A stretch of DNA of 64,000 bases, taken from contig NZ_BMSX01000032.1 of assembly GCF_014649375.1 (NCBI RefSeq), positions 1-64,000 on the forward strand. Reading direction: 5' to 3'. The notes under the pieces were generated by a model. It had not been told where the DNA came from, made no database searches, and saw only the letters and a list, made by a program, of their open reading frames with translations. A program made the position numbers and the translations under genes. Below are positions 26,982-36,037 of this stretch, piece after piece. How positions within the stretch are numbered: position 1 is the first letter of the stretch; each line of letters opens with the position of its first letter. The stretch comes from Streptomyces aurantiogriseus (lineage in GTDB: Bacteria; Actinomycetota; Actinomycetes; Streptomycetales; Streptomycetaceae).

Positions 26982-27890
26982 ATGTCCACGCCGCCCAAGC
27001 CCTCGCAGCAGCCCGAGCAGCCGTCCGAGGCGTCGGCGCAGCCGAGTGCGTATCCGTATCCGAATCCGCAGTCGCCCGGTCCGGGCGGGACGGGGAGCTT
27101 CCCCCCGTCGGCGCCCGCGCCGGCACCGGGCCCGCAGAACTTCTACGCACAACCGACCCTGGCCGGTCAGCCCGGCCAACCTCCGGTCGGCCATCCGTAC
27201 GCCCAGCAGTCCGCGTATCCCTCCGTGGTCGGTCCTTCGTCCGGCGGTACCGGCGGTGGTGCCGGCGGCGCCGGACGCGCGGTCCTGTGGGCCGCTGTCG
27301 GAGCGGTCGTCGCGTCCGCCGCGTGGGCGGCCGGCGTCTTCCTGATCGGCGCCGCCGGGGACGCGGACCTGCGCGGCTACACGGCGCCGGCGAACCTCTG
27401 CTCCGACACGGACTACTCGTCCTTCCGGACGGAGTACCCGGACGACGACGGCTCGCCGACGCACACCTCCCTGAAGGACAGCGCCCTCGACGAGAGTTAC
27501 TGCAGCATCGGCCTGAAGAAGACCGGGTCGAGCTACGCGGACGCCTACCTTTCGACCCAGGTGGACCTGCACAAGAAGACGGACCCCGGGCCGGAGTTCA
27601 CGGCCACGTGGAAGAACTACGCCGAGAACCACTCCGGCTACGACGTGGAGACCGTCGAGGGCCTGGGCGACGAGGCCTATCTGGTCAGCGAGGACACCAC
27701 CGGCGGCTCCTCCAGCGGTTCCCTCTACGCCACCCTCGCCGTCCGGGACGGCTGGATGACGTACACGATGAGCTACAGCGTCTATCTGTCCTCGTACGAC
27801 GAGGACGAGGAGGACCCGCCGGAGCTCGACGACGTGACCGACTGGATGAAGTCGGACAGCAGGGCCACGCTGGAGGCGCTCAAGGGCTGA
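26982..27890 (+). CDS. Membrane-anchored extracellular protein with Pro/Gln-rich cytoplasmic tail
   Basis: A 302-residue protein. Residues 1-95 are disordered (Pro, Gln, Ser, Tyr), one membrane helix lies at about 100-125 (AVLWAAVGAVVASAAWAAGV), and a 170-residue outer domain has two cysteines (NLCSDTDYSSF and ESYCSIGLKK) likely to pair. This N-out-disordered/TM/outer-domain layout is common in Streptomyces; the function is unknown. It is divergent from rho. Confidence 0.75.
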   Translation: MSTPPKPSQQPEQPSEASAQPSAYPYPNPQSPGPGGTGSFPPSAPAPAPGPQNFYAQPTLAGQPGQPPVGHPYAQQSAYPSVVGPSSGGTGGGAGGAGRAVLWAAVGAVVASAAWAAGVFLIGAAGDADLRGYTAPANLCSDTDYSSFRTEYPDDDGSPTHTSLKDSALDESYCSIGLKKTGSSYADAYLSTQVDLHKKTDPGPEFTATWKNYAENHSGYDVETVEGLGDEAYLVSEDTTGGSSSGSLYATLAVRDGWMTYTMSYSVYLSSYDEDEEDPPELDDVTDWMKSDSRATLEALKG

Positions 27891-27924
27891 CGTCCGGTGG
27901 CGGGCTCGTGGTGAGGCCCCTGTC

Positions 27925-28323
27925 TCACCCGGCCCGTCCCTCCGCCTCCTTCACGATCTCCTCGAACTGCGCCCCCATCGCCGCGGCCAGCGCCTGCGCA
28001 CCCGACAACGGCCTCACCATCACCGTCAGTTCGTCGATGAGGCCGTTGTCGTCGACGTGGATGAAGTCGCACCCGTTCAGTTCCCGCTCGCCCACCCGGG
28101 TCCGGAAGACCAGCGCGTGGTCACGGCCGTCCGCCCCGGTGAGCTCACGCTCGTACCGCAAGTCCTCGAAGACCCGGAAGACACCCCGCAGGATCGCCGC
28201 GGTGATCGCCTTGCCCGCGTACGGCTTGAACACGACCGGGCTGGTGAACACCACGTCCTCGGCCAGCAGGGCCTCGACGGCGGCCAGGTCCCCGGCCTCG
28301 ACCGCCTCACGGAACGCGCGCAT
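27925..28323 (-). CDS. SnoaL-like/NTF2-fold protein
   Basis: A 132-residue single NTF2-like domain: FREAVEAGDLAAVEALLAED for the first helices, CDFIHVDDNGLIDELTVMVR for the sheet. Members include polyketide cyclases, epoxide hydrolases and stress proteins; no catalytic assignment is possible. ATG 28323 has AGAGGGGCGG nearby. A TTG at 28347 would also be possible. Confidence 0.8.
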   Translation of the reverse strand: MRAFREAVEAGDLAAVEALLAEDVVFTSPVVFKPYAGKAITAAILRGVFRVFEDLRYERELTGADGRDHALVFRTRVGERELNGCDFIHVDDNGLIDELTVMVRPLSGAQALAAAMGAQFEEIVKEAEGRAG

Positions 28324-28416
28324 CGGACCGCCCCTCTCAGCACTCAATTATTTGACTAGGTGCAGATGAGAATAGGTGCCTGTCGGCAGGGTGTCCACAG
28401 GGATAGGCTGACGCCG

Positions 28417-29142
28417 ATGTTCAGCCCCGAAGGTCCCACGCTGCGCGAACTCGCCGTCCAGGCGCTGTCGTCCGTCGAGCACGGCTACGACCTGCTCGCG
28501 CCGAAGTTCGACCACACGCCCTTCCGCACCCCCGACTCCGTCCTGGCCGCGGTGACCTCGGCCCTGCGCCGGACGGGCCCCTGCGACGACGGACTCGACC
28601 TGTGCTGCGGCACCGGCGCCGGCGTCGACGTGCTGGCGACCGTGTGCCGGCGCAGTGTCACCGGGGTCGACTTCAGCGCGGGCATGCTCGACGTGGCCCG
28701 CCGGCGCGCGCACCCGGCGGGCCCGCGGGTGTCCTGGGTGCGCGCGGACGCCCGTGCGCTGCCGTTCACGGCCGCCTTCGACCTCGTCGTCAGCTTCGGC
28801 GCGTTCGGGCACTTCCTGCCCCGCGAGCTCCCGGGGCTCTTCACGCAGGTGCACGGGGCGCTGCGGCCTGGCGGCCGGTTCGCGTTCCCGGTGCTCGCCC
28901 CGCCCCGCCCCGCCTCCCGGGCCTTCTGGATGCTGCTCGGCTTCGACGCCGTGATGCGGGTGCGCAACGCCCTGTGGCGGCCGCCGTTCGTGATGTACTA
29001 CCGCGCGTTCCGGCTCAGCGAGGTGCGCCGGGAACTGGAGCGCGCCGGATTCCGCGTGGATCTCCAGGCCCTGCCCGAGTTCGGGACCAGGAGCGACGGA
29101 AGCCCACGCGTCCGGATGGTCGAGGCGCGACGAGTGCGCTGA
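28417..29142 (+). CDS. Class I SAM-dependent methyltransferase
   Basis: A 241-residue methyltransferase with motif I GLDLCCGTGAGVDVL, the ribose-binding motif TGVDFSAGMLDVAR, and HGALRPGGRFAFPV. Acceptor unknown. ATG 28417 follows AGGGATAGG. It diverges from the SnoaL-like gene with a short AT-richer intergenic segment containing TTATTTGACTAGG. Confidence 0.82.
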   Translation: MFSPEGPTLRELAVQALSSVEHGYDLLAPKFDHTPFRTPDSVLAAVTSALRRTGPCDDGLDLCCGTGAGVDVLATVCRRSVTGVDFSAGMLDVARRRAHPAGPRVSWVRADARALPFTAAFDLVVSFGAFGHFLPRELPGLFTQVHGALRPGGRFAFPVLAPPRPASRAFWMLLGFDAVMRVRNALWRPPFVMYYRAFRLSEVRRELERAGFRVDLQALPEFGTRSDGSPRVRMVEARRVR

Positions 29143-29196
29143 CCGACGAGACTCCGACCGGCCGGACCCTGACCGACGAGCTCCGGCCGACAGGGA

Positions 29197-30030
29197 TCAG
29201 ACGAAGCGCCGTACGAACGACAGGGCCGTGTCCGCGACCTCCTGCCAGCCGTGGTCGATGGTCAGGGCGTGGCCGCGGTCCTTCATCTCGACGATCTCGG
29301 TGATCCCCGGGTTGTGCTGCTGCTTCTTGAACGAGGCGTGGGAGAGCGCCCACGGCACCGTGTGGTCCTTCTCGCCCGAGATGATCAGCAGGGGGCCGCG
29401 GTCCGGGTTCTCGGTGTCGACCTTGGCCTCCGTCCACGGGTTGAGGTTCGCGGTCGCCGCCTGGAACAGCGGTGCGCCCGGCGCGGGCACGGCGAACGTC
29501 TCGTACAGCTCCCTGGCCTCCTCCTCGCCGACCGCGTTCGCGAAGGAGTAGCGGAACTGGTCGTAGGTGAGCGGCACGGCCCGGTTGCGGTTGGCCGGGT
29601 TGGTCAGCACGGGCGCCGCCGCGCGCAGCGAGGAGATCGGCAGCGGCAGCACACCCCGGAACGGCGCCGGGTCGATCGCGACCGAGGCGGCGGACAGGCC
29701 GCGGCCGGCGAGGATCTGCGTGAGGAGTCCGCCGAAGGAGTGGCCGATGATCGCAGGCTTGCGTGTGAGGGAGCCGATCAGCTCCTGGAGGTGGTCGGCG
29801 ACCTGCCCGACCGTCTTGCCCGCGAAGACCTCCGGGTGCTCCTTCGCCTCCTCGACGGTCTCCGGGTCGTCCGGCCAGGACAGGGGGACCGGGGCATAGC
29901 CGGCCTGCTCGAAGTAGGTCGCCCAGCGGTCCCAGCTGCTCGGCAGGAGCCACAGGCCGTGGACGAAGACGACCGGGGTGCGGTCGGTGGCGTTGGCCGC
30001 CTCGATCTGCTGCGCGTCATGCGTCGTCAT
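29197..30030 (-). CDS. Alpha/beta hydrolase
   Basis: A 277-residue hydrolase: oxyanion-loop HGLW (VVFVHGLWLLPSSWDRWATY), nucleophile elbow GHSFGG, acid in ISGEKDHTVPW and histidine in DRGHALTI. It is soluble, without signal peptide, and acts on an unknown ester or amide. Start 30030 (MTTHDAQQ) is preferred. It lies 3' of the GntR gene in the same direction and may be under the same control. Confidence 0.85.
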   Translation of the reverse strand: MTTHDAQQIEAANATDRTPVVFVHGLWLLPSSWDRWATYFEQAGYAPVPLSWPDDPETVEEAKEHPEVFAGKTVGQVADHLQELIGSLTRKPAIIGHSFGGLLTQILAGRGLSAASVAIDPAPFRGVLPLPISSLRAAAPVLTNPANRNRAVPLTYDQFRYSFANAVGEEEARELYETFAVPAPGAPLFQAATANLNPWTEAKVDTENPDRGPLLIISGEKDHTVPWALSHASFKKQQHNPGITEIVEMKDRGHALTIDHGWQEVADTALSFVRRFV

Positions 30031-30068
30031 GGCCCGATCCTGACAGCGGACGCGGGCCGCGAAGCGAC

Positions 30069-30851
30069 TCAGAGCGCACGACTGTGGACCCACCGTGCAG
30101 AGTCCCGGCCGGCGTGCGGCTCTTCCGTCGCGGGGAGTGTGAACGCGTAGACCAGTTCCTCCTGTTGGGCGTCCATGGCCAGGTCGGTGATCTCCAGCGG
30201 CCGTGCGTACTGGTCGTGCACGCGCCGCGTCACCCGCAGCGAGCGCGTGTCGTCGTGGAGGGTGAGGGAGTCCCGGTGGTGCAGGGTCAGTCCCGCCCGG
30301 CGCATCCAGTCGTAGGCGCGGCGCAGTCGGGGGGATCCGGTGGTGTCGGCGCGGGAGTGGTAGCGGGCGAGTTCCTCGACCTCCGTCAGGGCCACCGCGG
30401 AGAACGACGTCACGGCCACGCGCAGACCGCGTCCGTCGGCCGCGGCGGACTCGTACCGGTGGACCAGCGTCGGCCGGTGCGGCGCGAGCCCCAGCGCCTC
30501 GGCGTGCTCGGGCGGGGGAGGCTCCCAGCTCAGCGTGGCCTGCTCCACCGCCGACGGGTCGTCCGCCGCCCGGGCGCCCACGGGAAAGGCGAGGAAGGTG
30601 GCCGGGGCGGCGACCGGCGTGCCCGGCAGGACGGCGTGGCTGCCGCGCCGGTCGGTTTCGACCAGTCCGTCCCGGCGCAGCACCTCCAGCGCCTGCCGGA
30701 CGGTCACCCGGCTGACCCCGAAGTGCTCCGCCAACTGCCGCTCTCCGGGCAGGCGTTCGCCGGGCGGGATGGTGCCGTCGCGCAGTTCGCCGAGCAACTC
30801 CTTCGCTATCCGCCGGTACATGGGATGGTCGTGGGGGATGGTGCGGGCCAT
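30069..30851 (-). CDS. GntR/HutC-family regulator with UTRA domain
   Basis: A 260-residue protein with an N-terminal winged helix (IPPGERLPGERQLAEHFGVS, then RVTVRQALEVLRRDGLVET) and a UTRA ligand-binding domain (about 90-240; AVTSFSAVALTEVEELARYH; ITDLAMDAQQEELVYAF). DasR, which senses glucosamine-6-phosphate, is the best known HutC-type member in Streptomyces; this is a paralogue with unknown effector. A DasR-like palindrome lies 57 bp upstream, suggesting autoregulation or DasR control. Confidence 0.9.
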   Translation of the reverse strand: MARTIPHDHPMYRRIAKELLGELRDGTIPPGERLPGERQLAEHFGVSRVTVRQALEVLRRDGLVETDRRGSHAVLPGTPVAAPATFLAFPVGARAADDPSAVEQATLSWEPPPPEHAEALGLAPHRPTLVHRYESAAADGRGLRVAVTSFSAVALTEVEELARYHSRADTTGSPRLRRAYDWMRRAGLTLHHRDSLTLHDDTRSLRVTRRVHDQYARPLEITDLAMDAQQEELVYAFTLPATEEPHAGRDSARWVHSRAL

Positions 30852-30907
30852 GCCGCGCGCCTCCTGGTGACGTGCCGTGCGGGCTTGTGCGCCACCAGAT
30901 CTAGCAT

Positions 30908-30919
30908 TGGTCTAAACCA
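30908..30919. promoter_or_regulatory. HutC/DasR-type operator TGGTCTAAACCA
   Basis: Matches the TGGTCTAGACCA core of DasR response elements except for one central base. It lies upstream of the HutC-type regulator gene and downstream of the beta-lactamase-like gene on the same strand. Confidence 0.65.
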
Positions 30920-30973
30920 CCAGGGAAGAGCGGGCGGCCCGATCGGCCGAAACCGGACCGCCCCGCGGCCCCC

Positions 30974-32140
30974 TCACACCGCGCTGTACACGGCCTCCAC
31001 CAGCGCCATCTTGCGCGGGTCGTCCGCGATGTGCGGCCCCATGCGGTTCATCACGTACCCCATCGACACCCCGGCCTCCGGGTCGGCGAGACCGCACGAG
31101 CCGCCGAAGCCGTCGTGTCCGAAGGCCCGCGGATTGGGCCCGTAGGAGCCGTTCGGGCCGCTGAGCCACAGGCCGAGCCCGAGCTCCGTCTCGCGCGCGA
31201 GGCCGGCGCCCAGCACCAGGTCCCGACAGCGGCCCTGCCCCTCACGCACCCGCTCGGCCGCCTGGGCGGACAGGATGCGCCGGCCGCCGTAGGAACCCCG
31301 GCCGGCGAGGACGCCGTACAGCGCGGCGACGGCCCGCGCGGTGGCGTGGCCGTTCGCGGCGGGGATCTCTGCGGCCCGCCAGCCGGGCGAGTTGGCCTCA
31401 TCGGCGCCCGCCAGGGGGTTGGCCAGCGCGGCGATGGCCGCGGGCGCCAACTGGCTGAAGATCGCGGCCTGTTCACTGCTCGACGCGGCCGGCGGACGCA
31501 CCAGCTCGGCCGCCCGCCCGGCCTCCTTCTCCGGCAGGCCGAGGCGGAAGTCGATGCCGAGCGGGCCCGTCACCTCCCGCTCCAGGAAGGCGCCGGGCAG
31601 CAGCCCCGAGACGCGCCGGACGACCTCTCCGACCAGGAAGCCGTACGTGAACGCGTGATAGCCGGACCGTGTGCCCGGCTCCCACCAGGGCTCCGTCGCC
31701 GCGAGACGCGCGGTCGTCAGCTCCCAGTCGTAGAGCTGCTCCAGCGTGTGCGGCTCGCGCAGCCCGGACAGTCCCGCGCGGTGCGAGAGCAGATGCCGGA
31801 CGAGGATCCGTTCCTTGCCCGCCGCGGCGAACTCGGGCCAGTAAGCGGCCACCGGAGCGTCGAGGTCGAGCAGCCCCCGGTCGGCCAGGATGTGCGCGCA
31901 CAGCGCCGTCGGCCCCTTCGACGTCGACCACACGTTGACCAGAGTCTCCCGCTCCCACGCGCGCGTGCGCGCCTGGTCGGCCCAGCCGCCCCACAGGTCG
32001 GCCACGGTCACGCCGTCGACCGTGACGGTCACCGCGGCGCCGAGCTCGCCCCGCTCCCGGAAGTTCTCCTCGAACGCGGCGCGCACCGCCGCGAACCGCG
32101 CGTCGCAGTGACCGTGAACCTGTGGCACGTGCTCGGACAT
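30974..32140 (-). CDS. Serine hydrolase of the beta-lactamase/EstB family (class C fold)
   Basis: A 388-residue cytoplasmic enzyme with nucleophile S72-T-S-K75 in WSTSKGP, tyrosine region GYHAFTYGFLVGEVV and a C-terminal GHDGFGGSCGLADPE loop replacing the KTG triad (as in EstB/LovD-like esterases). It is more likely an esterase or transesterase than an antibiotic hydrolase because it has no signal peptide. It is followed by the HutC regulator. Confidence 0.87.
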   Translation of the reverse strand: MSEHVPQVHGHCDARFAAVRAAFEENFRERGELGAAVTVTVDGVTVADLWGGWADQARTRAWERETLVNVWSTSKGPTALCAHILADRGLLDLDAPVAAYWPEFAAAGKERILVRHLLSHRAGLSGLREPHTLEQLYDWELTTARLAATEPWWEPGTRSGYHAFTYGFLVGEVVRRVSGLLPGAFLEREVTGPLGIDFRLGLPEKEAGRAAELVRPPAASSSEQAAIFSQLAPAAIAALANPLAGADEANSPGWRAAEIPAANGHATARAVAALYGVLAGRGSYGGRRILSAQAAERVREGQGRCRDLVLGAGLARETELGLGLWLSGPNGSYGPNPRAFGHDGFGGSCGLADPEAGVSMGYVMNRMGPHIADDPRKMALVEAVYSAV

Positions 32141-32240
32141 GGGCCCTCCGTGATCCGCCGGGACCCCGGGCCGCGACGGCGCGGTCCGGGCTCCCTGAAC
32201 GTACCGACTGGTCGGACTGGAGGGAAGGATGTGGGCTGCC

Positions 32241-33209
32241 TCAGGCGTGCGACCGCAGCCAGCGCAGCTTGGCCGCCTCGTGGTACGGGCCGCCGCCCTC
32301 GTGGTCGTTGAAGTCGTACACCTCGATCGCCTTGTCCTCGTGCGCCCACGCGTTGAAGGCGGCGAACACGGTCGACGGCGGGCAGGTCTGGTCCTCCAGG
32401 GCCACCGAGAAGAGGGCGGGAGCCGAGCCGCGCGAGGCGAAGTGCACGCCGTCGAAGTACGACAGGGTGCGCAGCGCGTCCTGGGTGCGGCCGCGGTGCG
32501 TCTTGAGGAACAGGCCTATCTCGCGGTACGGGTGACGGTCCGTCAGCGTCGCCGCGCGCGGGAAGTCGCACAGGAACGGCACGTCCGGGGCGATCGCCAC
32601 CAGGTCCGGCACCAGGCCGCCCACGGCGATCGTGATGCCGCCGCCCTGGCTCGAGCCGATCGCCGCCGTCCGCGCCGCGTCGGTCAGCGGATGCGAGCGG
32701 GCCGCCTCGACGGCGCGCACGGCGTCGGTGAAGACCCGGCGGTAGTAGTAGTGCTCGGGGGCGTCGATGCCCCGCGTCATGAAACCGGGGTACGCCGGCG
32801 CGCCGCCCACCGGGTCGGCGGTCGCGCCGCCGCCACCCCAGGCGCTGCCCTGGCCGCGGGTGTCCATGATGAAGTGCGCCCGGCCCGTCGACGCCCACAG
32901 CAGGTGTTCGTGCGGCAGACCGCGGCCGCCGCCGTAGCCGACGAACTCCACCACCAGTGGCAGCGGTTCCTCGGCCGCGGCGGGCAGCGTCAGCCAGGCC
33001 TTCACGGGGTGACCGCCGAACCCGGAGAACGTCACGTCGTACACCTGCACGGTCGCGAGCCCCGTGTCGACCGGCTCGAAGCGCGCGTCCAGGTCGTGCT
33101 CGCGGGCCTCCTGGAGGGTCTTGGACCAGAACGCGTCGAAGTCCTCCGGCTCGGTGGACGCGCTGCGGTATTCGTGGAGCTCCTCGAGGGACAGGTCGAA
33201 CAGGGCCAT
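32241..33209 (-). CDS. CE7 acetyl xylan esterase/cephalosporin-C deacetylase
   Basis: A 322-residue CE7 esterase with the RGQG oxyanion motif (IMDTRGQGSAWG), nucleophile in GSSQGGG, aspartate in ALEDQTCPPST and histidine in FNDHEGGGPYH. The family removes acetyl groups from xylo-oligosaccharides, usually as a hexamer inside the cell. The start is ATG 33209; the ORF also extends to a TTG at 33215. AAAGGCGG precedes it. Confidence 0.93.
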   Translation of the reverse strand: MALFDLSLEELHEYRSASTEPEDFDAFWSKTLQEAREHDLDARFEPVDTGLATVQVYDVTFSGFGGHPVKAWLTLPAAAEEPLPLVVEFVGYGGGRGLPHEHLLWASTGRAHFIMDTRGQGSAWGGGGATADPVGGAPAYPGFMTRGIDAPEHYYYRRVFTDAVRAVEAARSHPLTDAARTAAIGSSQGGGITIAVGGLVPDLVAIAPDVPFLCDFPRAATLTDRHPYREIGLFLKTHRGRTQDALRTLSYFDGVHFASRGSAPALFSVALEDQTCPPSTVFAAFNAWAHEDKAIEVYDFNDHEGGGPYHEAAKLRWLRSHA

Positions 33210-33310
33210 GAACAACCGCCTTTTGTTAAGTGGCCGTACGAATGATCACACGGTACGTGGGGGGTGGGAGCGCCCGCCAGACCCCGTTCAGGCCATGGAC
33301 GCGGGGGAGC

Positions 33311-33895
33311 TCACGCGCGGCGCCCGCTCCACTCCGGGCCCGTCCGCGCCCACTCCCGGTCCCACTCGGCGAGGCGGTGCCGCATCGCCACCCGGCGGAC
33401 CACCGCGTGCCCGAGCAGCACCGTGACGGCCGCGCCGCCCGCCGAGGAGACGCCCATGGTGACGGTGTGCTGCCACACCGCCGTGCCGTCCGCCGGCGGG
33501 CCGACGCTCCGCCCCCGTGCGTCGAACCACACGTCGACCACATCGCCCTGGTGCGTACCGGCCGCGACCCGTGCGGTGGCCGTCCGCGTGCCCTGCCCCG
33601 GCTCCGTCCAGCGCACGGCCACCCGGTACCAGTCATCCTGGCCGCCGTGCACCGTCGGCAGGGCGTCCGGCGGCCGGCCCACGACCTCGGCCCGCACGCG
33701 CTGCCGCTCCGCCCGCTGCTCGGCCGCCATCGCCCGCGCGTCGTCGTGGGCCCACCGGCCCACCAGGGCACCCGTCAGGGGCGCGCCCACCAGCAGCAGC
33801 ACGGCGACCACCAGCGCCGTCCACGCCGCCACGACGTCCGACCGGCGCCGCAGAGGATTGCGCCGCCAGCGCCAGCCGCGCACCCGGGTTCGCAT
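33311..33895 (-). CDS. Rv1733c-like two-helix membrane protein
   Basis: A 194-residue protein with membrane helices near 30-50 (DVVAAWTALVVAVLLLVGAP) and 150-170 (VSSAGGAAVTVLLGHAVV) flanking an outer beta-domain (GDVVDVWFDARGRSVGPP). This matches the Rv1733c-like family, common in actinobacteria and of unknown function. A GGCGAGGAGGTCGAC ribosome site strongly supports the start. Confidence 0.82.
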   Translation of the reverse strand: MRTRVRGWRWRRNPLRRRSDVVAAWTALVVAVLLLVGAPLTGALVGRWAHDDARAMAAEQRAERQRVRAEVVGRPPDALPTVHGGQDDWYRVAVRWTEPGQGTRTATARVAAGTHQGDVVDVWFDARGRSVGPPADGTAVWQHTVTMGVSSAGGAAVTVLLGHAVVRRVAMRHRLAEWDREWARTGPEWSGRRA

Positions 33896-33980
33896 GTCGA
33901 CCTCCTCGCCGTCACGCGGACGAGTGCCCACATGGAGGAAATACCCCCGTTCGGGTGAGAACGTGCCATCTGGAAGCGGG

Positions 33981-34140
33981 CGGTGAGCGGCGCCCGTCGG
34001 TGGCGCAGGGCGACGACCGGCGACGGAGGGCGGCGAACGGTGGCGCAGAGCGCCGACCGGCGACGGAGGGCGGCGAACGGTGGCGCAGAGCGCCGACCGG
34101 CGACGGAGGGCGGCGAACGGTGGCGCAGGGCGGCGAACGG
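33981..34140 (+). repeat. 40-bp tandem repeat, four units, each with a small hairpin
   Basis: Units at 34021-34060 and 34061-34100 are identical (CGACGGAGGGCGGCGAACGG, then TGGCGCAGAGCGCCGACCGG). 34101-34140 is a variant in its second half and 33981-34020 a degenerate copy. Each identical unit holds the hairpin GGCGC-AGA-GCGCC. The array abuts the 3' end of the flavin reductase gene. Confidence 0.92.
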
Positions 34141-34141
34141 G

Positions 34142-34933
34142 TCAGCCGAAGCGCTCGATGCGGATCCGGTCCACCGGCTGCCCCGCCTCGACCAGCAGCC
34201 GCGACGCGTGCTCGGCGAACCCGTTGGATCCGCACACGTACGCCTCCCAGCCGCCCGTCGGCCGCTCGGCGAGCAGCGGCGCCAGATGCGCGGCGGTCAG
34301 CCGGCCCACGGGCACGCCCGCGGGCGCGCTGCGGGTGAACACCGGCGTGGTCTCCGTGCCGTACTCGCGCGCGTAGATCAGCTCCTCCGGGCCCCGCGCG
34401 GACACCAGCAGCCGCAGCGGCACGGCAAGGCCCCGCGCCCGGTGGTGGCGCACCATCGACATCAGCGGGACGACCCCGGAACCGGCGCCGATCAGCAGCG
34501 CGGGCCGGTCGCCGGGCCAGGCGAAGAAGCCGCTGAGCGGGCCGCGTACCTCGACCTCGTCCCCGGGCTCGGCGACCGTGTGGAACCAGCCGGAGACCTC
34601 GCCGCCGGCCACGTGGTCCAGGGTCAGCTCGATGTGCCCGGAGTCGTCGGGTGCGGACGCGATCGAGTAGTGGCGCTGGGCCGTGTAGCCGTCCTGGGCG
34701 GTCAGCCGGAGCATCAGGTGCTGCCCCGGCAGATGCCCCGCCCACGCGGGGACCGCCAACCGGAAGGTGGCCGCGTGCGGGGTCTCGCGGCGGATCTCGG
34801 TGAGCGTGGCCGTCTGCCACACCGTCGCCGTCCCGCTGCTGACGGCGATGCGCCCGGGCACGGCGAACCGGGTCGGGGGAGTGAAGGCCGTCGGGGGAGC
34901 GAAGGCCGTCTGGGAAGTGGAGGTCTCAGTCAC
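34142..34933 (-). CDS. FAD/NAD(P)-binding oxidoreductase (ferredoxin-NADP reductase fold)
   Basis: A 263-residue flavoprotein with the FAD-binding barrel motif RHYSIAS and an NAD-binding domain starting ALLIGAGSGVVPLMSM, ending VCGSNGF. It lacks a ferredoxin/2Fe-2S cysteine set. Its start overlaps the molybdenum oxidoreductase stop by 8 nt, so it probably supplies or receives electrons for that enzyme (inference). The 40-bp tandem array begins just after its stop. Confidence 0.88.
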   Translation of the reverse strand: MTETSTSQTAFAPPTAFTPPTRFAVPGRIAVSSGTATVWQTATLTEIRRETPHAATFRLAVPAWAGHLPGQHLMLRLTAQDGYTAQRHYSIASAPDDSGHIELTLDHVAGGEVSGWFHTVAEPGDEVEVRGPLSGFFAWPGDRPALLIGAGSGVVPLMSMVRHHRARGLAVPLRLLVSARGPEELIYAREYGTETTPVFTRSAPAGVPVGRLTAAHLAPLLAERPTGGWEAYVCGSNGFAEHASRLLVEAGQPVDRIRIERFG

Positions 34934-35531
34934 CGGAGTACCTCTGCTCCTCCCAGGGGTTGCCCCGCGCGTGGTAGCCGTTCTGCTCCCAGAAGCCGGG
35001 CTCGTCGTGGTCGAGCAGACGCAGGCCCGCGATCCACTTCGCGCTCTTCCAGAAGTACAGATGGGGCACCAGCAGCCGCGCCGGGCCGCCGTGCTCGGGA
35101 GCGAGGGGCGCGCCGTCGTACGCGAAGGCGATCCAGGCGCGCCCGCCGGTCAGATCCGCGAGCGGCAGGTTGGTGGTGTACCCGGTGTGGGAGTAGGCGA
35201 CGACATGGGTCGCGGCGGCCTGCGGCCGGACCTCGTCCAGGAAGGCGTCCAGCGACACGCCCCCGAACCGCACGCCGAACTTCGACCAGCTGGTCACGCA
35301 GTGGATGTCGCCCTCGTACGCGGAGGCGGGCAGCGCGTGCGCCTGCTCCCAGTCCCAGGTGCGCGGCCGCTCGACCAGCCCGTCGATCCGGAAGGTCCAG
35401 TCGGCGGGCGCGAGGTCGGGGGTGACCTCCGCGGACAGCACGGGCCAGTCGTCGCCCGCGTCGTACTGACCGGGCGGCAGCCCCGGGTTGTCGACGCGGG
35501 GGCGTCCGGTGAAGCCTCGGGTGACGTTCAT
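34926..35531 (-). CDS. Molybdopterin (sulfite-oxidase/MsrP-fold) oxidoreductase
   Basis: A 201-residue cytoplasmic sulfite-oxidase-fold domain with the Moco-ligating cysteine in DIHCVTSWSKFG and the segment AYSHTGYTTNLPLADL. It has no Tat signal, unlike MsrP, and resembles stand-alone actinobacterial members of unknown substrate. It overlaps the flavin reductase and would form a two-component system with it. Confidence 0.88.
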   Translation of the reverse strand: MNVTRGFTGRPRVDNPGLPPGQYDAGDDWPVLSAEVTPDLAPADWTFRIDGLVERPRTWDWEQAHALPASAYEGDIHCVTSWSKFGVRFGGVSLDAFLDEVRPQAAATHVVAYSHTGYTTNLPLADLTGGRAWIAFAYDGAPLAPEHGGPARLLVPHLYFWKSAKWIAGLRLLDHDEPGFWEQNGYHARGNPWEEQRYSGD

Positions 35532-35731
35532 GTGGGTCCAGCGTGAGCGTGACGATCGTTTACGCCGTCAACCGTACGGGGCCGCCGGCCGTGCTCTCCG
35601 CCGGGGCGGCCCCACGATCGTTAAGCCCGTATGAACTCTCCAGCGCCCCGGGAATAGCCGCCCGTCGCTCCCCCCTTGCAGCAGTCGTTGCGGACCCGGT
35701 GGTCCGGCGGCAGCGAAGGAAAGGGGAAGCA

Positions 35732-36037
35732 ATGCCGAAGGCTGATGTCTTCACGCGGTACGGCGGTCCGGAGACCGAGGCGCTCATCGACGTGGACCGG
35801 CCCCGTCCCGGGCCCGGCCAGGTGCTCGTGGCGGTGCGCGCGGCGGGGGTGAACCCCGTCGACTGGAAGCTGCGCACGGGCTACCGACGCCCCGGCGAGA
35901 CCGGGGAGCGCGTCTTCCCCTCGGTCCTCGGCAACGAGGTCGCGGGCGTCGTCGAGGAGACCGGCGAGGCCCTGCGCGAGATCGAGGACGGCCAGGCCCG
36001 GGGCAAGGTCGTGATCGAGATCGGAGCCGCGATATGA
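35732..36037 (+). pseudogene. Internally deleted quinone oxidoreductase/zinc-less alcohol dehydrogenase
   Basis: A 101-residue frame. Residues 1-77 are the GroES-like N-terminus of MDR quinone oxidoreductases (MPKADVFTRYGGPETEAL; GVNPVDWKLRTGY; FPSVLGNEVAGVVEETG). Residues 78-98 (GEALREIEDGQARGKVVIE) are the family C-terminus. The central NAD(P)-binding Rossmann domain of about 200 residues is missing in frame, so the enzyme cannot bind cofactor. An AAGGAAAGGGG ribosome site is retained, and the stop overlaps the acetyltransferase ATG. Confidence 0.85.
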
